Position numbers and translations under genes: made by a program. Below, one piece after another: positions 1 through 5,714 of a stretch of DNA of 15,129 nt (within the stretch, counting starts at the first letter, position 1; each line of letters opens with the position of its first letter). The notes under the pieces are model-generated. The model searched no databases and had not been told where the DNA came from. It worked only from the letters and a program-made list of their open reading frames with translations. Source of the stretch: Streptomyces sp. WM4235. GTDB lineage: Bacteria > Actinomycetota > Actinomycetes > Streptomycetales > Streptomycetaceae. Location of the stretch: the NCBI RefSeq assembly GCF_001279725.1, contig NZ_LGDE01000008.1:1-15129 (forward strand). The letters run 5' to 3'.

Positions 1-237
1 CTCCGTAACCGTGCCCCCGTCCCCAACCCCGGCCAGAAACGTCGTGACACCCACGCGTGGCCCCCCTTCGGCCCCCGCGGCAAGGCCGAGATCGCGAGCG
101 AAACCGAGAGGGAGCCTCGTGGCGCCACCTCGGCCCCCGGCTGGGGGGCACTGCCTCCGCTTTGCGGAGCCGAATTCGCGGGATCCACAACCCGCGACGC
201 GGACCACCCGCGCCGTGGAGCCGAGGGGGCGCCGGCT
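1..237. other. No gene recognised
   Basis: No reading frame here has recognisable protein features, although high GC leaves several frames open on both strands. A small perfect hairpin (6-bp stem, TTT loop) lies at 155-169. The stretch looks like intergenic or decayed sequence next to the regulator remnant that follows. Confidence 0.4.
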
Positions 238-500
238 TCGGCGGCCAGGCGGAAGGAGTGGGCGTAGTAGCGCTGGGCGAGGCGGCGGAGTTCGGGGGTG
301 TCGCCTTCGTCCTGGGCCATCCAGCCGGCGAGGTGGGCGAGCTGGGAGGTGGCGGCGGACAGGTCGCGGCCGGCAGTCTCCGTGAAGCGGCCTTCCAGCC
401 AGCGGGGCGACGTCCTGGGTGGTGAGGTGGCGGACGGCCAGGTGGCGAGCGTGGCCGCCGCCGAGTTCGGAGGCCGAGTCGCCTGCGTCCCCCGACGCGG
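238..500 (-). pseudogene. Remnant of a TPR-type transcriptional regulator, frameshifted
   Basis: Read on the minus strand, this region gives two consecutive coding-like stretches. The first, from about 500 down to 403, reads ...SELGGGHARHLAVRHLTTQ then DVAP. The second, from about 401 down to 240, reads WLEGRFTETAGRDLSAATSQ, then LAHLAGWMAQDEGD and RRLAQRYYAHSFRLAA. The series GGGHAR - HL - DVAP - GR(Y/F)TE - GR - LAGWMA - LAQRYY is the middle of a widespread Streptomyces XRE/TPR regulator family, as I remember it. One extra base near position 402 separates the two frames. No HTH N-terminus or complete TPR C-terminus surrounds it, and the upstream frame meets a stop. It is therefore called a decayed fragment. 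Regulators of this family often neighbour NUDIX genes, as here. Confidence 0.55.
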
Positions 501-635
501 ACGCCCCGAAGACGTGTCAGCCCTGGTGGCGTTCCCTGTCGGGCCGTCCGCCTCGCTTGTCACCGGGCAATCGTCCACGTCGATGGCGGCCGGCTGCTGC
601 ACTGAGACCATCAACAAGCAAGGAGACAGAGCGAA

Positions 636-1067
636 ATGATCGAACGAGTCCGAGCCGTCCTCGTCACCGCGGACGACACGATGCTGGTCATCCGCCGCAC
701 CAAGCCCGGACTCCCCGTGTACTGGGTGCTGCCCGGCGGCGGGGTGGAGGAGGGCGACGAGTCCCGGGAGGCCGCGCTGCACCGTGAGATCCACGAGGAG
801 ATCGCGGGGAAGGCCGACATCGGCCGCCTCCTGCACACCATGGAGTCCGACAAGGAGCGTCAGCTCTTCTACGTCGCCCGCATCGCGACGTGGTCCTTCG
901 AAGACCGTACCGGCCCCGAGTTCAGCGCCGAGGGCCGCGGCGAATACGCGCTGGAAGAGATCCCGCTGACCGTGGAGGGGCTCGACAGCATCGACCTCAA
1001 GCCCGAGGAGATCGCCCACGTTCTGCGGGGCGTCTTCGGTGCCGGCATGCTCGGGGCTTTGGTTTAG
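636..1067 (+). CDS. NUDIX hydrolase
   Basis: The 143-residue product should hydrolyse a nucleoside diphosphate linked to another moiety; the substrate cannot be read from sequence. The Nudix box lies at about residues 36-58: G36, five residues, E42, seven residues, then R50-E51-I-H-E54-E55. The metal-binding REUXEE core is intact. One extra residue separates EE from the final Gly (EEIAG instead of EEXG), a small deviation from the strict signature. The WVLPGGGVEEGD stretch just before is typical of small actinobacterial Nudix proteins. The ATG at 636 is preceded by AAGGAG about 11 bases upstream. The gene stands alone between a regulator remnant on the opposite strand and a lipoprotein gene. 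Family call sure, substrate unknown. Confidence 0.9.
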   Translation: MIERVRAVLVTADDTMLVIRRTKPGLPVYWVLPGGGVEEGDESREAALHREIHEEIAGKADIGRLLHTMESDKERQLFYVARIATWSFEDRTGPEFSAEGRGEYALEEIPLTVEGLDSIDLKPEEIAHVLRGVFGAGMLGALV

Positions 1068-1136
1068 GACGGGTGCAGGGGCCCGGCGAGGGGTGTGTGA
1101 GACTCCCCTTCTGACCAACCGGGGTGGGGGCTTTCC

Positions 1137-1619
1137 TTGCGCGCACGCATGAGACCGTCGATGACGTCCAGGATGTCCGTGACTGCCACGAGGGCCCTGG
1201 CCTGCGCGATCCGGCTTGCAGTCGCTCCGTTGGCCGGCTGCACGGCCGACGGCTCCGCGTCTCAGGCGCAGGACGTCGATCGGAGCACCGTGGACCGCGA
1301 GCTGCAGGCGGCGATCCGCAAGGCCGGCCTCGACCCGGCGAAGGGCAAGACCACCGGCGTGCCGAACGGGATCCCGAATCCGAGTTCCGCCGGCTGGGTC
1401 GCGGTTCTCGCCACCCCCGAAGCGGAGCGGGCCCTGCCGAAGATCGCGGCGGAGCTGGAGCGTCTGGGCTGGCACCCGGACCCCGACGGCTCGCATCCCC
1501 TCAGCTACGAGAAGTCGGACTGGTCCCTGGTGGGGCGCAGTGCGGCGGAGGCCGACGCGGTCACCCTTGCTCCCGGCGAGAGCCTCCTCACCCTGGCGGC
1601 GACAGACTTCGGCGGCTAG
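1137..1619 (+). CDS. Putative small lipoprotein
   Basis: The product (160 residues from the TTG at 1137) has an N-terminal stretch ending in APLAGC, a lipobox with the candidate lipidated Cys at about residue 35. It is therefore probably anchored on the outer face of the membrane. The hydrophobic core is short and interrupted by an Arg (ALACAIRLAVAPLAGC), so the signal is not strong. The mature part is soluble, with an acidic, helical first half (VDRELQAAIRKAGLDPAKG) and a segment KIAAELERLGWHP; I recognise no family. The start is uncertain: TTG 1137 lies 6-7 bases after a G-rich tract, while ATG codons at 1149, 1161 and 1173 are in frame and give a more usual signal length. A hairpin shortly after the stop supports a single-gene transcript. 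Confidence 0.6.
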   Translation: MRARMRPSMTSRMSVTATRALACAIRLAVAPLAGCTADGSASQAQDVDRSTVDRELQAAIRKAGLDPAKGKTTGVPNGIPNPSSAGWVAVLATPEAERALPKIAAELERLGWHPDPDGSHPLSYEKSDWSLVGRSAAEADAVTLAPGESLLTLAATDFGG

Positions 1620-1643
1620 TCGAACGACCATGTGGACATGCCA

Positions 1644-1673
1644 CCGGGGAAACGCTGAAACGCGTTGCCCCGG
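1644..1673 (+). terminator. Hairpin downstream of the lipoprotein gene
   Basis: An 11-bp stem with one mismatch (1644-1654 with 1663-1673) and an 8-base loop starts 24 bases after the lipoprotein stop codon. There is no following T-run, which is common for Streptomyces terminators. Function inferred from position and structure. Confidence 0.5.
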
Positions 1674-2076
1674 CGGCGTTGGTCACGTGTGCGTGCGGTT
1701 CAAGGGAGCGCTGGGTCATGGTGACTACCAGTGCAGCGAGCCGGCGGAGCGCCAGGAGTTCCGCACCCGTGCCGCCCCGCGCCTGCGCCCACTCGAAACC
1801 GGCTGCTGGGACGCCTCGCCAGAAGGGACCGGCCTCGTTGAGGCCGTGCCCGTGCCCGTGCTTTGGCATCGGCAGCTACCCCTTGCTGTGCGGTGGGTCG
1901 ATGCCCGACTTTCGGATGGCGAATTCATGCACTCTCGCCGCCCTGTCGCGCAGTTCAGGCGAACCGCGTCTCACGATTTCGCCGCGACGGCCCGCTTGTG
2001 CGGTGCAGCAGGGGAATTGGGTCGAGGTAGTCCGGGTTGTTGGGGCACGCGGAGGGCACGGTAAAGACTGAGGGGT
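1674..2076. other. Region without supported gene
   Basis: Several frames are open on both strands but none has a convincing ribosome binding site and a recognisable product. One short minus-strand stretch at about 1985-1905 (SPELRDRAARVHEFAIRKSG) weakly recalls the N-terminus of IS3-type OrfA proteins. It is too short and isolated to call. The stretch ends at the direct repeat that marks the left border of the island. Confidence 0.4.
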
Positions 2077-2166
2077 TATAGACAACGAAGAAGGCCCAGG
2101 TCGTTGACCTGGGCCTTCTTTAAAGAGCGGATGACGGGAATCGAACCCGCGCTATAAGCTTGGGAA
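2077..2166. repeat. Left attachment-site repeat (displaced tRNA 3' end and terminator)
   Basis: This copy of the 90-bp direct repeat holds the terminator hairpin (2088-2120) and 41 bases of tRNA-Gly 3' sequence (2126-2166). After 2166 the sequence no longer resembles a tRNA, so no functional tRNA is made here. It marks the left end of the island. Confidence 0.9.
2088..2120 (-). terminator. Displaced tRNA-Gly terminator
   Basis: A perfect 15-bp stem (2088-2102 with 2106-2120) has a 3-base loop. It is identical to the hairpin behind the intact tRNA at the right border. In the tRNA direction it is followed by a T-rich stretch. It still separates the island from the genes to its left. Confidence 0.8.
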
Positions 2167-2680
2167 TCTACTGCGCAGAGCGCGTCACTACCACACCTGA
2201 CCTGCAAAAATGGGCGCTGCCGGGCTCCTCTGGGGAGCCCTTCTCAGCCCGCATGTGACCGCTGTTGACCGTCCCTCAGGGCACGGGCGGGGCACGCCCT
2301 CCACGATGGCGCACCAACGCAAGACCTAATCGGTCCAACTGCCTGCCACTGCAGTTCTCGACAGCTGGATGGCTACTCAGATTGCTTCCGAAGTGCGTGA
2401 TGGCCAACTCGCCACACGCTGCCGACCAGCTTCCCGTCAGGGGGTTACCTGGACGGCGCCCCTTGCAGGGGTAGGGGTAGGGGGATCGTTGTCCGCGACC
2501 ACGACCTGCAACGGGTCGGTGGTGATGCCCGTGTCGACCCGGGTGGTGTCAAGAAGTCCACGAAGCTGCTGCAAAGCTGTGCGCCCGAAAGCCAAGGTCG
2601 TTCCGACGGCTCTGACAGCGCCGATGCGCCGCACCCTGCGCACGCACCACACCGGATGCTCCTCGCACGCTCTTTTCGCT
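2167..2680. other. Left arm of the island, no supported gene
   Basis: About 510 bases lie between the left repeat and the leader of the first island gene. Open frames on both strands are shadows or lack family features and start signals. A perfect 7-bp hairpin with a 5-base loop at 2222-2240 looks like a terminator remnant. A run of three G tracts lies near 2469-2485. In tRNA-associated elements an integrase gene is often found near one end, but no integrase motif could be read here. Confidence 0.4.
2222..2240. terminator. Small hairpin in the island's left arm
   Basis: A 7-bp perfect stem (GGGCTCC with GGAGCCC) and a 5-base loop are followed by TTCTC. It resembles a factor-independent terminator, possibly left from a lost gene that ended next to the attachment site. 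There is no adjacent gene to confirm this. Confidence 0.35.
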
Positions 2681-2724
2681 CGATTCCGAGCCTGATTCCC
2701 TGATCGGGCAGGCACTCGGATTCG
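2681..2724 (+). promoter_or_regulatory. Long leader hairpin before the island's first gene
   Basis: A nested inverted repeat lies immediately before the ribosome binding site of the Crp-like gene. The outer 10-bp arms are 2681-2690 and 2715-2724 with one T-T mismatch. A 4-bp arm pair (CCTG 2691-2694 with CAGG 2709-2712) and an inner 3-bp stem (2698-2700 with 2706-2708) continue it. It could be an operator for an autoregulating protein, or an RNA structure controlling translation. Half-site spacing does not resemble a standard Crp box. Structure seen; function inferred. Confidence 0.45.
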
Positions 2725-2739
2725 ACCAAGAGGTGGGGT

Positions 2740-3576
2740 ATGGAGCGCGCGATCCAGGGGACAGCACAGCGCCACACGTATGACATTGGCGCGTGGCCTC
2801 CCGCCCGCTTTCTCGGCAGCCTGTCGGGGCCGACCCGAGAGAAACTGCTGAGCATCGGTTCCCCGCAGCAGTATCCGCCTGGCGAGAGGATCCTGGTGGA
2901 AGGGACACCGGGCGACTACTTGGTACTCCTTACGACCGGCTACGTGAAGGTCACCGGAAAGCTTGCCAACGGGCATGAAGCCCTGATCGCCATCCGGGTC
3001 GGCGGAGACGTGGTCGGAGAGATGGCCGTGATCGACGACGTGCCCAGGTCGGCCACCGTGACGGCCTACGACGACGTCGAGGCGCACGTTGTTCACGGTC
3101 GCGCAATGCGGAGCTTCCTTGAGAAGTGTCCCGAGGCCGCCATGCAGATCGTGCGGCTCAGCAACCGCCGACTGCGAAGGGCGAACTCCTGGCGCATTGC
3201 CTTCGGCGACTTCACGGTCCGCGTACGGCTGGCCCGCATCCTCGTCGAACTCGCTGAGGCCTACGGCAAGACCCTCGGCTCGCACACCCTCATCTGCGTC
3301 GACCTCACGCAGGCAGAGCTGGCTGAGCTCATCGGATCGAAGAAGAGGGCGGTGCAGCAGACGCTGACAGGCTTCCGTGCCGCGGGGATCGTCCGGACCA
3401 GCAGGCGACAAACGGAGGTGATCAAGCTGGACCGACTACGCGCGATCGGTCTCCTCCCGTCGATCGGTCACCGACAGGGCCCACCAACCCGCATTTTTGC
3501 GGCTTGCTCCGAATCTCCGGTCCATAGGACGCACAGTTGGCGTCCAGCACAGCCAACTACCCCACTCATCGAGTAG
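2740..3576 (+). CDS. Crp/Fnr-family cyclic-nucleotide-binding transcriptional regulator
   Basis: This 278-residue protein has a cNMP-binding beta-roll at about residues 25-130, a dimerisation helix (about 125-160) and a winged helix-turn-helix (about 189-220: LTQAELAELIG, then KRAVQQTLTGFRAAG). The phosphate-binding cassette is intact: G93-E94, then R103-S104-A-T-V, with the Glu, Arg and Ser that contact cyclic nucleotide in this family. It should therefore bind a cyclic nucleotide and act as a cytoplasmic DNA-binding dimer. The C-terminal 40 residues (from about 240) extend past the usual end of the family and look disordered. ATG 2740 follows a purine-rich AGAGGTGGGG. It is the first gene of the island run, 11 bases before the cyclase-like gene, which suggests a signal producer and its receptor. 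Family sure; ligand and target unknown. Confidence 0.9.
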   Translation: MERAIQGTAQRHTYDIGAWPPARFLGSLSGPTREKLLSIGSPQQYPPGERILVEGTPGDYLVLLTTGYVKVTGKLANGHEALIAIRVGGDVVGEMAVIDDVPRSATVTAYDDVEAHVVHGRAMRSFLEKCPEAAMQIVRLSNRRLRRANSWRIAFGDFTVRVRLARILVELAEAYGKTLGSHTLICVDLTQAELAELIGSKKRAVQQTLTGFRAAGIVRTSRRQTEVIKLDRLRAIGLLPSIGHRQGPPTRIFAACSESPVHRTHSWRPAQPTTPLIE

Positions 3577-3587
3577 GTGATCGTCAC

Positions 3588-4379
3588 ATGACGTCGCATC
3601 CGACTGTCCGGGCCTGGGACCAACCCCGGCCTGACGACAACCGGCGCCTCTGCCTGGCGGCAGACATCGAGCAGTACAGCCGCTTCGATACCCCGGGCCA
3701 GCGGACGGCGCAGGCGCAACTAGCCCGGGTGTTAAGGGTGGCAGCCGAACGTAGCGGGCTGGACCACGGCAAGTGGTCCACCCAGCCGCAGGGCGACATG
3801 GAGTTCGCGGTCCTCCCGCTAGGCGTTTCCGAGCAGCTGGTGCTGGGCGAGTTCGTTACCCACCTGACGGCCGAGCTCGGTTGCTACAACGCCACCCGTC
3901 GCCCCGCCGGTCGGATGCGGCTTCGGCTGGCCATCGACACCGGCGTGGCTTCCACCGCCGCCCTGGGGTTCTCCGGCCCCGCACCGATCGCTGTGGCCCG
4001 CTACCTGAATGCACCCGAGGTGAAGCGGGCCCTGGCGGCTGCCGGGTCGGCCAGCCTAGTCGTGGTGATCTCCGACCGGCTCTACCAGGACGTGGTGCGC
4101 TCGCGGTCCCAGGGCCTCGATCCGGTGCAGTACCGCCGCATCCACGTGCAGCAGAAGGAGTTTGCCGGGTACGGCTGGGTCCGGTTGCCCGGTGTGGACC
4201 CGCAGGACGTGCGGGAGCCCTGGCTGGGTGCGCCGGAGGAAGGGCCGCAGCCCCTGGCGCGAGCGACGGAGTCGGAACAGCCGAGCTTCGTGCAGCACGA
4301 CGTTCACGGCACCGCCATCCAAGGTGTGATCCACGGGTCCATCGTCCACGGGGTGGTGCCCGGCGGGGCCGGCCGATGA
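3588..4379 (+). CDS. Class III nucleotide cyclase-like protein with C-terminal amyloid-like motif
   Basis: The product has 263 residues. Residues about 20-200 follow the class III cyclase homology domain in a form common in Streptomyces. The first metal Asp is D26 in LAADIEQYS and the second is D70 in QPQGDMEFAVLP, with an Arg at about 138 (AVARYL). The adenine-selecting Lys of adenylate cyclases (normally KxxGD) appears to be Gln, and the catalytic Asn before the Arg is not evident. Base preference, and even activity, are therefore open. Residues 233-263 form a separate tail with HGTAIQGVIHGSIVHG (240-255), resembling RHIM-like bacterial amyloid signalling motifs. ATG 3588 has AGGTGA 7 bases upstream; a TTG 51 bases earlier is in frame but overlaps the Crp gene and is unlikely. 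The stop overlaps the next start (ATGA). Confidence 0.75.
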   Translation: MTSHPTVRAWDQPRPDDNRRLCLAADIEQYSRFDTPGQRTAQAQLARVLRVAAERSGLDHGKWSTQPQGDMEFAVLPLGVSEQLVLGEFVTHLTAELGCYNATRRPAGRMRLRLAIDTGVASTAALGFSGPAPIAVARYLNAPEVKRALAAAGSASLVVVISDRLYQDVVRSRSQGLDPVQYRRIHVQQKEFAGYGWVRLPGVDPQDVREPWLGAPEEGPQPLARATESEQPSFVQHDVHGTAIQGVIHGSIVHGVVPGGAGR

Positions 4380-4672
4380 GTGACGACCCACCCTCCGGAG
4401 GTTGCACATCCTGCGGGAACGCGGTGGGAGCCAACCGACAGCAGGGCGCCCGGGGCATCTCCGTCCAGGGCCGGACCGGCGACGTGCACTACTACGCCGC
4501 GGCCTGCCACCACTCATCCGCCGCGAGCGCGCGGTGGCGAACGGCCGGCTTCTCGCCGGTCCCCTACGAGACGCTGCGCGAGGAGTTGTACCGGATCGTC
4601 CGGACCTGCTCGCGCATCGTGGACGGCCTGCGTGACGACACCGAGGATTCGGGAGGTTCACCATGGGACTGA
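4376..4672 (+). CDS. Small protein with amyloid-like motif, unknown function
   Basis: I do not recognise a named family for this 98-residue protein. Visible parts are: a Cys pair near the N-terminus (C10-T-S-C13); the segment GISVQGRTGDVHYY at residues 27-40; a Ser/Ala/His-rich linker; and a predicted helix near the C-terminus (YETLREELYRIVRTCSRIVD, about 65-84). The 27-40 segment has the Q-G core and following G-x-V-H that also occur in the tail of the preceding cyclase-like protein. This suggests paired motifs that could assemble together. It overlaps the upstream gene by 4 bp (ATGA) and the downstream gene by 10 bp, so it is almost certainly co-translated. It could be an adaptor or the nucleating partner; this is inference. 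Confidence 0.75.
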   Translation: MSDDPPSGGCTSCGNAVGANRQQGARGISVQGRTGDVHYYAAACHHSSAASARWRTAGFSPVPYETLREELYRIVRTCSRIVDGLRDDTEDSGGSPWD

Positions 4673-5409
4673 TTCCCTACAACCGGGTGTTCGACGTGCT
4701 GGAGCACCGGTTCCGGCTCGCCGAACTGCCCTTTCCCGTCGCCGCGGCCGACGGCCCGGCCAGGCTCTCCGCCCTGGCGGCCCGCCGGGCGCTGTACGGC
4801 AGGTCGGCGGACCCGTGGCTCCGCGAGGAGATCTGGCGCGGGGCCGTCGACGCGGCGCAGGGTGACACCGGTGCGGGCGGATCTGACCGGCTGCTGGCGC
4901 TATGGCTTGCCCTGCCCGCGATGCGGCGCACCCTCTATCGGATTGCGATCCGGTGGTCGATCGACCGACGAGAGCTCGAATCCGAGTCCCTTCTTGCGCT
5001 GTTGACAGCACTCGAAGACGTGGACCCGCAGACGCAGGAGGCGGGTCGGGCACTGCTGCGCCCCGCCATCAACCGGGTCTGGGCGTTCGCCCGGGCCCGC
5101 ACCCGGGAGCGACCGGTGGCTGATATCGCGGCGCTGGCCACCGCACACCTCTCTGTGGAGGCCCCTTCGGAGTCGCCGGTCAGCGACTGGCTCGATGGAT
5201 GGGAGCTGCGCGTGTCACCGCCTGCCCGACCTGACGGCCTGTCGGCGACAGTGCGGTTCAGCGTCGCACCGGATCGGCTGGAGAGCTTCCGGCTGGGAGC
5301 ACTGGCAGGCCACTTGGGCCTTGGGGAGATCGTGCACCGGGCGCGGCGCCCCAGCGAGGGCAGCCGAATCGGCACCCTGTCGCTACGTCCGGCAGGAGGA
5401 CGGCGATGA
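4663..5409 (+). CDS. Conserved helical protein, sigma-70 region 2-like (tentative)
   Basis: The 248-residue product is mostly helical in its first two thirds. The segment around residues 80-145 (LLALWLALPAMRRTLYRIAI, the pair ESES/LLALLTALEDVD, then LRPAINRVWAFARARTRER) matches the layout of a Streptomyces family I know as uncharacterised. That family has a shape like sigma factor region 2 (acidic ESESLLALLTAL helix followed by a basic helix) and often sits beside excisionase-like HTH genes, as here. No sigma region 4 is present, so it is not a complete sigma factor. The C-terminal 70 residues look beta-rich and are unassigned. Start ATG 4663 lies inside the end of the previous gene with GGGAGG upstream; the stop overlaps the next start by ATGA. 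Existence sure, function unknown. Confidence 0.8.
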   Translation: MGLIPYNRVFDVLEHRFRLAELPFPVAAADGPARLSALAARRALYGRSADPWLREEIWRGAVDAAQGDTGAGGSDRLLALWLALPAMRRTLYRIAIRWSIDRRELESESLLALLTALEDVDPQTQEAGRALLRPAINRVWAFARARTRERPVADIAALATAHLSVEAPSESPVSDWLDGWELRVSPPARPDGLSATVRFSVAPDRLESFRLGALAGHLGLGEIVHRARRPSEGSRIGTLSLRPAGGRR

Positions 5410-5714
5410 CGCCACGCTCCAGTACCTGGCTGTCGTTCGGCGAGGCGTTCGACCTGCCGCTGGTCGTCGACCTGCGCACCGCCGCCCGTGCGCTCGGGCT
5501 CTGCCCCGCTACTGCGTACAAGCTCATTCGCCAGAGCGGTTTCCCCTGCCCGGTCCTACGTCTCGGGTGGCAGTACCGGATCCCCACCGCAGACCTCCTT
5601 CGGGCGCTCGGGATCGAGGAACGCCCTGTCTATCCGGCTGATCTGCGAGCTGGCACCGAGCTCGCGGAACAGCGCGATCGTGTAACAGAGTTCGACACGG
5701 AGGACTACTCATGA
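5406..5714 (+). CDS. Excisionase-like helix-turn-helix DNA-binding protein
   Basis: The 102-residue protein has a MerR/excisionase-type HTH at about residues 20-68: VDLRTAARALGLCPATAYKL, then a Pro-containing wing and LGWQYRIPTADLLRALG. This layout is typical of small DNA-binding proteins of actinobacterial integrative elements, where the role is excision or local regulation. The C-terminal 30 residues are acidic. With no integrase in the island, it may act as a regulator of the gene run, or be the Xis left behind. It overlaps the previous gene and the next gene by 4 bp each (ATGA), so expression is translationally coupled. Family confident, role inferred. Confidence 0.8.
   Translation: MTPRSSTWLSFGEAFDLPLVVDLRTAARALGLCPATAYKLIRQSGFPCPVLRLGWQYRIPTADLLRALGIEERPVYPADLRAGTELAEQRDRVTEFDTEDYS

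Noticed and set aside
172..186. Adjacent EcoRI and BamHI sites as a cloning junction
   Set aside because: Two six-base sites can occur together by chance; no vector-like sequence surrounds them.
1905..1985. IS3-type OrfA remnant on the minus strand
   Set aside because: The resemblance covers about 20 residues only, with no downstream OrfB, no inverted repeats and no HTH that could be verified.
2126..2200. A second tRNA-Gly gene at the left repeat
   Set aside because: Only the 3' 41 bases of the tRNA are present; beyond 2166 neither a D-arm nor an acceptor 5' strand can be formed.
2437..3411. A 324-codon minus-strand open frame over the Crp-like gene
   Set aside because: The plus-strand product has full Crp domain motifs and a proper start; the antisense product has no family features.
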